A stretch of DNA of 64,000 nucleotides from NCBI RefSeq assembly GCF_005943945.1, contig NZ_CP040710.1, positions 3,827,501 through 3,891,500 on the forward strand, in the 5' to 3' direction. This stretch comes from Aggregatimonas sangjinii. Its GTDB lineage: Bacteria > Bacteroidota > Bacteroidia > Flavobacteriales > Flavobacteriaceae. Within the stretch, counting starts at the first letter, position 1; each line of letters opens with the position of its first letter. Both the position numbers and the translations under genes were made by a program. Positions 48,391 through 56,313 of this stretch are shown here, one piece after another. A model generated the notes under the pieces. That model was not told where the DNA came from. It was given only the letters and a program-made list of their open reading frames with translations, and searched no databases.

Positions 48391-49115
48391 TTCAGCTGCG
48401 CCAACAATTCTTCGGCAGCTTTGGTTTTAAAAGTACCCAATTCGATCAATTTGCCCAGTTGCTCCTTACACGCCTCAATTTCGCCTAGTTTAAGATGGGA
48501 CAAGGCCAAGTACCACAACCCACGGTCGGCCAGTTGCCCTTTGTTATCGATATAATTTTTGAGAAGCGGAATCGCCTTGGCAGGTTGGCCAAGCTGCATT
48601 CGTAGATTGGCCTCGTAAAAATCAATATAGGGTTCATTCTGTTCATTCTTCAATCGGGAAAAAAGTTCCAGAGCTTTCGTATATTCCTCATTTTCGTATG
48701 CCGTAAACGCCATAGTTCTCAAATCCTCTATTTCGTTACCACGCTCAATCGGGCTCACCACATTGTCATAGGGTGCAAAATTAGCGGCGTACAATTGTTC
48801 GGTATCGATAGCCGAATTATTGAAAAAGAAAATCCAGGAGGCCAGGCCAACGACCAAGGCGACCGATGCAGCGGCAAGCCAGGTGCGCATTTGAAAAACT
48901 TTGGTTTCGGGCGTCTCCTTTACTGAAGAAATCTCGGAAAACATCTCCTTCAACTCCTGTCGCTCCCCTTTTTTAAGTGATTTTTGAAGCGCTATTTCAA
49001 ATTCGAAATCCTTTGCGAATTCTGTATCGGTCTCGCGCAAAAGCGCAAGCCTTTCTAACTGCTCTTTGGTCAGGACACCTTCAAAATAGCCGTTTATCAG
49101 TTCCTCTTTATCCAT
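48387..49115 (-). CDS. Anti-sigma-like membrane protein with periplasmic TPR region
   Basis: This 242-residue protein has an N-terminal helical cytosolic part (MDKEELINGYFEGVL, to about residue 75) typical of anti-sigma regulators encoded beside ECF sigma factors, one membrane helix (residues ~80-100, AAASVALVVGLASWIFFF) and a C-terminal TPR-like region (~120-240, AYENEEYTKALELFSRL). It overlaps the sigma gene by 8 nt, giving tight coupling, and likely holds the sigma factor at the membrane. No zinc-finger anti-sigma motif (HxxxCxxC) was seen, so sigma binding is inferred from position and layout. Its 3' end meets the CHAT gene. Confidence 0.76.
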   Translation of the reverse strand: MDKEELINGYFEGVLTKEQLERLALLRETDTEFAKDFEFEIALQKSLKKGERQELKEMFSEISSVKETPETKVFQMRTWLAAASVALVVGLASWIFFFNNSAIDTEQLYAANFAPYDNVVSPIERGNEIEDLRTMAFTAYENEEYTKALELFSRLKNEQNEPYIDFYEANLRMQLGQPAKAIPLLKNYIDNKGQLADRGLWYLALSHLKLGEIEACKEQLGKLIELGTFKTKAAEELLAQLN

Positions 49116-49665
49116 TGTTCTTACCTATTAATTGTCGTAGTGATCGCAGACAACGGGATTTTTGACTTTTCGTCACATCTTTACTCTCATATCCCTGCAC
49201 ATCGGTAATCTCGTCTAATTTCATTCCTTTTAAATAGAATAGTTCCAGTATTTCCCGGCACTTTTCACCTAATTTTTTAAAATTGGCGACCAGTTTGGCC
49301 TGGTAATCGCTCAGTCCGTCATCTTCATATACATCTTCGATCACGGTCTGCTCATAACGATCGAAAATATAGGTTTCCTCTGTCGGCACCTCTCTTTTAG
49401 CCTTGCGAAAATGCTTGAAGAGCATAAACTTTCCGATACCGAACAAATATGTTTTTACAGTGCTTTTCAAAGCATCCAACTTTCCCGCTTGCGCGTTTTC
49501 GTAAAGTACGATCAGGGCATCTTGAAAAATATCCTCGAGCACGCCGTTATCGGCATTGTACCGCGACATAAACTTTAAGAACTCGGTCTTGTACCCGATG
49601 TAAACGGTTTTCAGGGCATTTCGGTCGCGCTTTTTTAACTGCGCAATTAGTTGCTCATCGTTCAT
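49108..49665 (-). CDS. ECF-type RNA polymerase sigma factor
   Basis: This 185-residue protein is a sigma-70 family factor of ECF size. Region 2 is visible as DIFQDALIVLYENAQAGKLDALKSTVKTYLFGIGKFML, though the sequence is only moderately close to standard ECFs, and region 4 as KCREILELFYLKGMKLDEITDVQGYESKDVTKSQKSRCLRSL with its helix-turn-helix. It is co-transcribed with the downstream anti-sigma-like gene (8-nt overlap). A variant of the bipartite motif overlaps its start codon. I propose it is the factor that reads that motif. Confidence 0.88.
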   Translation of the reverse strand: MNDEQLIAQLKKRDRNALKTVYIGYKTEFLKFMSRYNADNGVLEDIFQDALIVLYENAQAGKLDALKSTVKTYLFGIGKFMLFKHFRKAKREVPTEETYIFDRYEQTVIEDVYEDDGLSDYQAKLVANFKKLGEKCREILELFYLKGMKLDEITDVQGYESKDVTKSQKSRCLRSLRQLIGKNNG

Positions 49666-49693
49666 TAATGCGGTTTTTTTTAAGAAGTAAACA
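49657..49693 (-). promoter_or_regulatory. Variant bipartite motif over the sigma factor start (site F)
   Basis: On the minus strand TGTTTACTTCTT begins at 49693 and ATTAATGAACGAT follows at the fixed spacing, agreeing with the second half at about 9 of 13 positions. It covers the ATG of the sigma gene, so as a promoter it would give a transcript starting inside the annotated frame; it may be an autoregulatory or vestigial site. Confidence 0.4.
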
Positions 49694-49723
49694 CAAGATA
49701 AGTTAAAATTTCAAGTAGGGTAA

Positions 49724-49760
49724 TGTTTACTTTTTGAGAAAGTGATCACCAATGGTCATA
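49724..49760 (+). promoter_or_regulatory. Bipartite promoter-like motif (site A)
   Basis: TGTTTACTTTTT (49724) and ACCAATGGTCATA (from 49748) form one of the best copies of the motif. The lipoprotein ATG lies at 49782, 58 nt after the motif start. Confidence 0.75.
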
Positions 49761-49781
49761 TAATTCTTAAATAATCGGAAA

Positions 49782-50372
49782 ATGAAAAATTTTATGAAAG
49801 TATGGTTATTTCTACTCGTAATGACCCTTGTAGCATGTACTACGGATGATGAACCAGAGCAACGCGATCTTAGCGGCATAGGTTTTATAGTTACCGATGA
49901 CGGTTTCAATTTTAAACTTACCTATCCCGATGGCACGGTAGTCACGGAAAAAAGCAGTTCGGTTTTTGGCGTATTTTTCAATTCCCTGCTCGACAGCGAT
50001 TATTCGATAGGCCTTCATGGCGGAAACGATAACCTTCGCTTTGATTTCAAATATAGTATCCCCAAAACCGTGTCTTGGGAGAATGAAATAAACGGGCAAC
50101 ATACCTTACGCACGCAACGGCTGACCTTACAGCAAACAGGTAACCTACAAAAACTGGAAACTGAGTTTTGGTTTGATTCAAGAGGGGATGATGATGAGTT
50201 TGACCCCTATACGAACGCCACAGGAACCATAACCACAAAATCCGATGTATTGGTCGACAATGTGAGCATTGGCATCGTGGTAGAAGTTGATATTTTTATC
50301 GTCAATACCAATGGAGAGCGGATTAAAGTCGAAGGGCTTTTCTGGAAAAAGAACGCTGCCATCATCAGCTGA
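49782..50372 (+). CDS. Putative lipoprotein behind site A
   Basis: This 196-residue protein has an SPII signal ending in TLVAC (MKNFMKVWLFLLVMTLVAC). The mature part is beta-rich and acidic, with no recognised domain. It is encoded divergently from the sigma factor gene, with site A between them. A hairpin with a T-tract at 50391 probably ends the transcript. Confidence 0.78.
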   Translation: MKNFMKVWLFLLVMTLVACTTDDEPEQRDLSGIGFIVTDDGFNFKLTYPDGTVVTEKSSSVFGVFFNSLLDSDYSIGLHGGNDNLRFDFKYSIPKTVSWENEINGQHTLRTQRLTLQQTGNLQKLETEFWFDSRGDDDEFDPYTNATGTITTKSDVLVDNVSIGIVVEVDIFIVNTNGERIKVEGLFWKKNAAIIS

Positions 50373-50390
50373 AAAAAATAATCGAATTAA

Positions 50391-50429
50391 AAAACCGCTA
50401 TCACTTTACACTAAGGAGTAACGGTTTTT
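50391..50429 (+). terminator. Probable terminator after lipoprotein gene
   Basis: AAAACCG and CGGTTTT pair across a long loop and are followed by a T-rich run. The stem is short, so confidence is moderate. Confidence 0.5.
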
Positions 50430-50457
50430 CTTGTTCCTTGACTTTTTCTTTCAGGCA

Positions 50458-50494
50458 TGTTTACTTTTTGAAGGATGGGGTACAAATGGCTGTA
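50458..50494 (+). promoter_or_regulatory. Bipartite promoter-like motif (site B)
   Basis: TGTTTACTTTTT (50458) and ACAAATGGCTGTA (from 50482) match sites A and C. The next ATG is at 50514, 56 nt after the motif start. Confidence 0.75.
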
Positions 50495-50513
50495 TAATCC
50501 TTAAAATAGAAAA

Positions 50514-51092
50514 ATGGAAGATTTGAAACGCAAAATAAGTTATGTAATCGTAGTTATAACATGTACTGCCTTAGTTTGTTGCTCAAAAGGCGAAGATGGT
50601 GCAATCGGTCCTACCGGACCCGCAGGTCAGGACGGGCTAGACGGTAGCGACGGTGTTGATGGTCAGAACGGAAATGCCAACGTCATAGCCTCGCCCTGGT
50701 TTTTATTCGATCATTCGGAATGGAATTTTGAAAATAACGGCACTTCCGGAATTGCGGTAAAAGAAGTTCCTGAAATGACACAAGAGGTTAAGAATGGTGC
50801 TGCTATTCTTTTATACGTGAAAGTAGGTGTTGGTTTAGGTGGCCTATTAAGACAACTGCCGGCCGAAATAGATAATGTATGGAGCCATGAATATGAAATC
50901 TCCGACCTTGGGCAAATTCGTTTTTTCCTGAGCAGATCTGATAACAACATAATTACTGCTTTAGATACGATTTTAATCTCTTATAGATATATTATTATAC
51001 CAGCGGGCGTTACGACGACCAGCAAATCTACTGTAGATTTCCAAAAAATGGCCTACGAGGAAGTTATGGACCATTTTAGCCTAATCCAATAG
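50514..51092 (+). CDS. Collagen-like-repeat lipoprotein
   Basis: This 192-residue protein has a signal with a lipobox cysteine (ALVCCSK) and a short run of Gly-X-Y triplets just after it (GPTGPAGQDGLDGSDGVDGQ), typical of surface collagen-like lipoproteins. The remainder is globular, with no domain I know; it resembles dihydrolipoamide-free 'collagen-like protein' families in Bacteroidetes only by the triplets. It is a single-gene transcript between site B and the terminator at 51124. Confidence 0.78.
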   Translation: MEDLKRKISYVIVVITCTALVCCSKGEDGAIGPTGPAGQDGLDGSDGVDGQNGNANVIASPWFLFDHSEWNFENNGTSGIAVKEVPEMTQEVKNGAAILLYVKVGVGLGGLLRQLPAEIDNVWSHEYEISDLGQIRFFLSRSDNNIITALDTILISYRYIIIPAGVTTTSKSTVDFQKMAYEEVMDHFSLIQ

Positions 51093-51123
51093 TATAAAAT
51101 TGTTTTGAGTTAGTTTGAGGAAA

Positions 51124-51156
51124 AACCTGATAACAGCACTGTTATCGGGTTTTTTG
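51124..51156 (+). terminator. Intrinsic terminator after collagen-like lipoprotein gene
   Basis: AACCTGATAACAG and CTGTTATCGGGTT form a long stem with one G-T pair, followed by a run of T. Confidence 0.88.
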
Positions 51157-51163
51157 CTTTTGG

Positions 51164-51200
51164 TGTTTACCTTTTAAAACTCTTGGTACTAATGGTCGTA
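51164..51200 (+). promoter_or_regulatory. Bipartite promoter-like motif (site C)
   Basis: TGTTTACCTTTT (51164) and ACTAATGGTCGTA (from 51188) form the copy closest to the consensus. The OmpA-family gene starts at 51223, 59 nt after the motif start. A separate terminator lies just upstream, so this is an isolated promoter. Confidence 0.78.
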
Positions 51201-51222
51201 ACACAATTCAAAACAAAGTATC

Positions 51223-52506
51223 ATGAAAACAAGAACATTATTCATTGCCTTGGCATTCCTCTTTATAGGAAGTACCACACAGGCCCAATTCTTCAAAAAA
51301 TTGGGTAAAAGCGCAGAAAAGGCCGCCGAGCGTGCCGTGACCAGAAAAACCGAACAAAAAGTCAGCAAAGAAACCGAAAAAGCTATGGACACTATTCTAG
51401 GCAACGGCAAAAAGAAAAAGAAAACAAAAAAGAACAAGAACCAAGAGGTGGCCAAAAACGAGGGGCCAGTCAATAGCCCCAGTGAAACAAATACCCATGA
51501 ACAACCTGAAATAACCGATGCCCCCGAAGCCAAAACATGGTCTAAATACAATTTCGTACCCGGTGACAAAATCATTTTCGATGACGATTTGGGCGGCGAG
51601 GAAAACGGAGAGTTTCCTTCTCGGTGGGACCTCTCGCAAGGAAATGCCGAAAACGCTAAAAAAGGTGCGGAAAACATCATTCGTATGGAAAACAAGACTA
51701 TCATCAATCCTTTGATGGACAAGGAAAATTACCTTCCCGAGGTCTTTACTATTGAATTCGATGCCTATTTCAACGAAGGGTACGCTAGCTGGCAATCATA
51801 TGACATCCGCTTTTGGCAAGGCAACAATTACAAAAGCCAGGGGGAAGACGTCTTTCATCCGGTCAAAGTATATAAAGACGGGGCGACCACCCATACACGT
51901 ATCGCGAACAATCCTAAAAAATACGACGCCCATAGCGAAACCGTGGGCGAAAAATCGGGCTGGAAACATATTGCCATCTCGTTCAACAAACGCAGCCTTA
52001 AGGTTTTTGTGGACGACTACCGCGCCCTGAACATTCCCAACTATGGGTACAAGCCGCAACTCTTCAGCATCGGAGCGGCACAGCACGATCCGGACGGAAA
52101 AACCATGGCCATCAAAAATATTCGCGTAGCCGAAGGTGGTAAAAAGTTGTACGACCGTATCATGGCCGATGGCAAGTTTGTGACCCGCGGTATACTCTTC
52201 GATGTGAATAAAGCTACCTTAAAACCGAGTTCGATGGGGGTGATCAACGAAGTCGCCAATATGATGCAAGAGCATCCCGATTTGAAGTTCCGTATTGAAG
52301 GACATACCGATAGCGATGGAGAAGATACTTTTAATCTTCAACTCTCCGAGCAACGAGCTGCCGCGGTAAAAGAAGCCTTGATAAATTCTGGGATCGATAC
52401 TACAAAAATGACAATTAAGGGCATGGGCGAAAGTGTGCCGGTCTCAGACAATGCATCCCCGGAGGGAAAGGCCAACAATCGGAGGGTAGAGTTTGTCAAA
52501 ATATAA
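51223..52506 (+). CDS. OmpA-family outer-membrane protein
   Basis: This 427-residue protein has a signal peptide ending near TQAQ, a lysine- and glutamate-rich coiled region (residues ~30-90), a central ~200-residue beta domain resembling a carbohydrate-binding or LamG-like fold (SRWDLSQGNAENAKKG onward) and a C-terminal OmpA peptidoglycan-binding domain with FRIEGHTDSDGEDTFN and NNRRVEF. It should tie the outer membrane to peptidoglycan. Site C precedes it and it may be read on into the lipoproteins downstream, though a 165-nt gap follows. Confidence 0.87.
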   Translation: MKTRTLFIALAFLFIGSTTQAQFFKKLGKSAEKAAERAVTRKTEQKVSKETEKAMDTILGNGKKKKKTKKNKNQEVAKNEGPVNSPSETNTHEQPEITDAPEAKTWSKYNFVPGDKIIFDDDLGGEENGEFPSRWDLSQGNAENAKKGAENIIRMENKTIINPLMDKENYLPEVFTIEFDAYFNEGYASWQSYDIRFWQGNNYKSQGEDVFHPVKVYKDGATTHTRIANNPKKYDAHSETVGEKSGWKHIAISFNKRSLKVFVDDYRALNIPNYGYKPQLFSIGAAQHDPDGKTMAIKNIRVAEGGKKLYDRIMADGKFVTRGILFDVNKATLKPSSMGVINEVANMMQEHPDLKFRIEGHTDSDGEDTFNLQLSEQRAAAVKEALINSGIDTTKMTIKGMGESVPVSDNASPEGKANNRRVEFVKI

Positions 52507-52671
52507 CCACCGAGACCTATCGAGAATATTAAAGTGATAATTCTAGAAATAAAAAATAAGAACACGAAGGTAATTCCCTCCTTGGGAGAGACTAGGGAAC
52601 GACCTTGAAGGCGAACGATCGCCGAGTAGCGCTTATAAAAATTTAATAACAACCCATAAAAACAAGAAATC

Positions 52672-53031
52672 ATGAGAACAATTACAAAAAGAAAAATAAC
52701 AAAATCAAAACTTCTACTTATGAGCTTTAGCGCGGCCATACTTCTAATGTACGGTTGTGGAAAAGACAGCGTGTTAAACCCTCTAGGAGACTGCTTCGGT
52801 GGAAACTGGGCGGAGCAGTATGCGGATGAACTGGTGGCCTGGTCGAATGCCGCTACCTCCTACAGCGAAGATCCCACTCCGACCAAGTGCAGTGAGTACA
52901 AAGCGGCCGCCAAAAACTATTTAGACGCCTTAAAGGAAGTCGCAGGTTGTGTACCCACGGCCAGCAAAGCCGAAATCAACGATGCGATCAACGAAGCGAA
53001 GGCCGAAGTAGACCGGGAAGGTTGCGATTAG
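52672..53031 (+). CDS. Small lipoprotein with conserved cysteines
   Basis: This 119-residue protein has an SPII-type signal (LLLMSFSAAILLMYGC). The rest is helical and contains five more cysteines (CFGGNWAEQYADELVAW, TKCSEYK, AGCVP, EGC). It resembles short Bacteroidetes lipoproteins of unknown role. No promoter motif of the A-G type was found in the 165-nt gap upstream, so it is either transcribed with the OmpA gene or from its own promoter. It is followed after 30 nt by another lipoprotein gene. Confidence 0.75.
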   Translation: MRTITKRKITKSKLLLMSFSAAILLMYGCGKDSVLNPLGDCFGGNWAEQYADELVAWSNAATSYSEDPTPTKCSEYKAAAKNYLDALKEVAGCVPTASKAEINDAINEAKAEVDREGCD

Positions 53032-53061
53032 TACACTACGAACTTTTAAATAACTTTTACG

Positions 53062-54180
53062 ATGAAAAACCTAACGTTAAGAATAGCAACGACAGTCATA
53101 ATGATCACCCTATTCTCATGCAGTAAGGACGATGGGCCAAAGAACGATCCGCCACCCGTCAACCAAGTTCCCGTAGCCGACGCGGGTCCGGACCAAAAAG
53201 TGGAAATCGGGAGCACTGTAAATCTTAATGGCATCGATTCGAACGATTCCGACGGGAATGAACTTACTTATAAGTGGACTATAAAAAGTAAGCCTACGGG
53301 TAGCATCGCGGAAATTTCCGGAAGTACGGCCGAACAGGCCAATTTTGACTTGGACAAGGCCGGAAACTATGTAGTGGAACTAACGGTATTCGATGGCGAG
53401 AAAGAAGCCAAGGATGAAATCACGGTGAGCAATAAAACCCCTATTATCAATTCCATCGATGGGTTTTCCGATTTTTCAAACTTCGAAGCGGGTGACCTTG
53501 TGCGAAGAGGCAGGGAATTAGAGATTTCGGGCGCCTACTTCAGTCCGGATGTTTCAGAGATGAGGGTGACGTTGAATGGCAAGGAATGTGAATTGGAATT
53601 TCAGCCGGATGGAATACATGCCACAATTCCCGAAGATGCTCAAGGGGGTTCATTGGTGCTATGGGTAGGCGAAGAAAAAGCCGTTCATCCAGCGAAGGTG
53701 TTCATAACAACCACCCCTGTCACCGAATTTTCGGAATCCGAACTGCTAGATGAAGAAACACAAGCAGGACCGACTAAATATGAAATCGGCTGTATCGTTA
53801 AGCCGAAAAAGAATGGAAAATTCCTTGGTTTTAGAACCATTTTTGGGGCAGAAATGCGCTATACCATTTGGGACGTAGCTACTGGAACAATGATAGCCGA
53901 TGCCACGGGAGGGCCGAGTGGTGTGAAGTCTTTGCCAGAGCCGGTGTCCGTTCAGGCCGACGTAGAGTATTTAATTACGGTTAATACAAATTCCCACAGG
54001 ATACTTGGCAATTCGTCCCAAGCCATAATATTCCCGGCCGATATTTTCGGGGAAATCGAAGTAACCGGATATGGATATCATCTGGGAGAAGATCAACTAT
54101 TCCCTAGCACAATCGTTAGGCAAAATTATGTGATGCCCTATCTAGCCGATGTATATTTTGTTGCAGATATAGAAAATTGA
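53062..54180 (+). CDS. PKD- and IPT-domain lipoprotein
   Basis: This 372-residue protein has a lipoprotein signal (LFSCSKDDG). It continues with a PKD-like domain (PVADAGPDQKVEIGSTVNLNG near residue 36, TYKWTIKSKPTGS), an IPT/TIG-type Ig domain (residues ~130-220) and a C-terminal beta domain of about 150 residues that resembles fibronectin- or DUF4082-like modules. It is probably a surface adhesin or binding protein. Its last bases overlap the next frame, so the genes from here to 55464 probably form one operon. Confidence 0.76.
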   Translation: MKNLTLRIATTVIMITLFSCSKDDGPKNDPPPVNQVPVADAGPDQKVEIGSTVNLNGIDSNDSDGNELTYKWTIKSKPTGSIAEISGSTAEQANFDLDKAGNYVVELTVFDGEKEAKDEITVSNKTPIINSIDGFSDFSNFEAGDLVRRGRELEISGAYFSPDVSEMRVTLNGKECELEFQPDGIHATIPEDAQGGSLVLWVGEEKAVHPAKVFITTTPVTEFSESELLDEETQAGPTKYEIGCIVKPKKNGKFLGFRTIFGAEMRYTIWDVATGTMIADATGGPSGVKSLPEPVSVQADVEYLITVNTNSHRILGNSSQAIIFPADIFGEIEVTGYGYHLGEDQLFPSTIVRQNYVMPYLADVYFVADIEN

Positions 54181-54185
54181 AAAAT

Positions 54186-54836
54186 ATGAAAGTCAAAAAA
54201 CCAACAACCATCAAGACACCCGAACACCTTAAAATGGTAATCGTGCCGTTGCTCAGTATTGTGCTCACTTCATGTATGGGAGAAGTAAAGGAAAAGCTCA
54301 ATAAAGCCAAGGATGGGCTTTCAAACACCACCACGTTCGTAAAAGAGGTACAAGGCCTAGAGGGCAAGCTCGAGAAATTCAAAGACGCCACTCCTTTGAC
54401 CAATGAGCAGCTTAAGGAATGGCTACCGCAAAGCCTAGATGGTTTAGAGCGAACCGGTTTTAAGATCGGCCAGACGGGCATGTACCAAGTGAATTCCGTA
54501 GAGGGAACCTACAAGGAGACCGAGGGGAACAGAAAATTCAACGTATTGATCATAGATGGTGCCGGGCCCACAGGAAGTATGATGGCCGCAGGGTACAGTA
54601 TGTTCGGCAAAATGGAAATGGAAACCGAAGACGAATACAAACACCAACGAACGGTAACCAAAGACGGAATAACCGCCCAACAGACCTACAAGAAAAAGAC
54701 AAACGATACCCAATTACTATTCGCTTTCGAAGAGCGTTTTTTAGTCACCATCAATTCCTACGAAATGAATGTAGACGAAACTTGGAATTTAACGAAGCAA
54801 TTGAATTTGGACGAACTTGCTAATTTGGCCGAATAA
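54186..54836 (+). CDS. Lipoprotein of a duplicated pair, copy 1
   Basis: This 216-residue protein starts at the ATG at 54186 (an in-frame TTG at 54177 would overlap the previous stop). The signal ends in VLTSC. It has a coiled N-terminal part, then the motifs NEQLKEWLPQSLDGL, LIIDGAGPTGSM, GITAQQTYKKKTNDTQL and NVDETWNLTKQL. The same order is found in the next gene, so the two arose by tandem duplication. I do not know the family's function. Confidence 0.75.
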   Translation: MKVKKPTTIKTPEHLKMVIVPLLSIVLTSCMGEVKEKLNKAKDGLSNTTTFVKEVQGLEGKLEKFKDATPLTNEQLKEWLPQSLDGLERTGFKIGQTGMYQVNSVEGTYKETEGNRKFNVLIIDGAGPTGSMMAAGYSMFGKMEMETEDEYKHQRTVTKDGITAQQTYKKKTNDTQLLFAFEERFLVTINSYEMNVDETWNLTKQLNLDELANLAE

Positions 54837-54846
54837 GACAATACAC

Positions 54847-55464
54847 ATGAAAAATAGTATTCAACTCATTTCGATTCTCTCAATACTAGTATTGGTGTGT
54901 GCCTGCAATGGGACTTCAAAGAAAGAAAGCCCAGTGAAAAAAGAAATGGTTGCAAATGATAAAATGGCGGGCAAAAATAACAAACAGGATGATTTCCTGG
55001 AAAATCTGAAGCACACCTCGCCCTTAAACTACTCCGTTTTGGAAGCCTGGTTACCCAAAGGGTTAGGTGGACTTCCACTTGATTTTTCGAAACCCGGTCC
55101 TTCCTTGTTTAAGAACTCAAGTCAGATAATAGGCAACTATTTAGATGAACAATCCAAGAAATCGATTCTACTCTTGGTATTGGATACTGCAGGTCCTGAA
55201 GGAAATGGCTATGCCAGTAAAAATAAATCGTATGGGAGACTGAAAACCGACATGGAAGTCGATGGAATGGTCATGAAATCGGTCAGCGTTGGGGACGTAG
55301 GAGCTGAACAAACCTATATACCAAAGAAGAATAACACGCAACTCTCTTTCGCCAAACACGACCGCTTCATGATTAAAGTTGTCGCCAACAATTTTAATGT
55401 TGAAGAAACCTGGTCCTTTATAAATGAATTGGATTTTGAAGCCCTGCGCAACCTTAGCAATTAA
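54847..55464 (+). CDS. Lipoprotein of a duplicated pair, copy 2
   Basis: This 205-residue protein starts at the ATG at 54847, giving the signal MKNSIQLISILSILVLVCAC; a longer frame beginning at 54817 runs into the upstream gene. The core repeats the order of copy 1: YSVLEAWLPKGLGGL, LVLDTAGPEGNG, VGAEQTYIPKKNNTQL and NVEETWSFINEL. It begins 10 nt after the stop of copy 1, so they are co-transcribed. The function is unknown. Confidence 0.75.
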   Translation: MKNSIQLISILSILVLVCACNGTSKKESPVKKEMVANDKMAGKNNKQDDFLENLKHTSPLNYSVLEAWLPKGLGGLPLDFSKPGPSLFKNSSQIIGNYLDEQSKKSILLLVLDTAGPEGNGYASKNKSYGRLKTDMEVDGMVMKSVSVGDVGAEQTYIPKKNNTQLSFAKHDRFMIKVVANNFNVEETWSFINELDFEALRNLSN

Positions 55465-55817
55465 GGGCTTGGCTTTTAGCTCTTCGGCAATGTTGTGCGG
55501 CTGATCCGAAATTCAACAAAAAAGAATACCAGCCTTATTTTCGCCAATGACGGCCTCAAATTTAGAAAAGGTCAACACAACGTCCGTTCAAGTCACATTT
55601 GTAGTTGGTCTTTATTCTATGGGCAAAATCCAATTTTGGTGTTGTTCCATGCCTTTATCAAAGATTTTAATAATTGGTAATCGCCTTGTAAGAGATAATG
55701 CATCGAATTGTCCGTTCCCGCGACTATCTGGGTGCTATCACCAAATAAATAGTATTTATCATGTTTACCTTTTCTTAAAAAGAGCACAGATATAAAAGAC
55801 AATTAAATTATACGTAA
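55465..55817. other. 353-bp intergenic region carrying site D
   Basis: I see no gene; short open frames have neither a ribosome-binding sequence nor recognisable similarity. The region contains site D of the bipartite motif at 55762-55798. Confidence 0.5.
55762..55798 (+). promoter_or_regulatory. Bipartite promoter-like motif (site D)
   Basis: TGTTTACCTTTT (55762) is followed at the fixed spacing by ACAGATATAAAAG. The first half is perfect but the second matches only in its A-C-n-n-A-T core, so this is a weaker copy. The DUF4870-like gene starts at 55818. Confidence 0.55.
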
Positions 55818-56180
55818 ATGGAAACCACAAAAACAAAATTAAAGACCACAGCGACGGCAAACGTACACGAAGACGCAAAAAAAATAGCGATAATCTCCTA
55901 TGTTACTATCATAGGCCTCGTAATCGCTTTCGTCATGAACAACGATAAAAAATTGGATTTCGCGAATTATCACATTCGCCAATCGGTCGGACTTTTTGTA
56001 ACCGGCCTTGCACTGGGCATTGTAGGCGTCATTCCGATATTAGGGTGGATCATCAACATCCTTGGGATTTTCGTATTGCTCTACATGTGGGTCATTGCGC
56101 TAACGAATGCAATGAACGGAAAGCAAAAACCTGCACCTATTTTGGGTAAAAAATATGAGGAATGGTTTAAAGGAATATGA
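55818..56180 (+). CDS. DUF4870/Tic20-like membrane protein
   Basis: This 120-residue protein has an N-terminal charged part and four membrane helices (IAIISYVTIIGLVIAFVM, then three more) with the conserved NYHIRQSVGLF segment of the DUF4870 or Tic20-like family. The role is unknown, though related small proteins are induced by envelope stress in some bacteria. It is preceded by site D and not followed closely by another gene on the strand. Confidence 0.84.
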   Translation: METTKTKLKTTATANVHEDAKKIAIISYVTIIGLVIAFVMNNDKKLDFANYHIRQSVGLFVTGLALGIVGVIPILGWIINILGIFVLLYMWVIALTNAMNGKQKPAPILGKKYEEWFKGI

Positions 56181-56313
56181 AAAATAAGATGTTATACATC
56201 AGCCTTCGCAAATTATCGTATGCCTACAGTCCTAACTTATTCCGAAGGCACTGCTACTCAAAATCTCGTTAGGCATATTAGAATGCACATCACAAAATAT
56301 TAAAAAGAAAAAA

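Noticed and set aside
55547-55795. An 82-codon frame in the gap before the DUF4870-like gene
   Set aside because: It overlaps promoter site D and shows no coding character.
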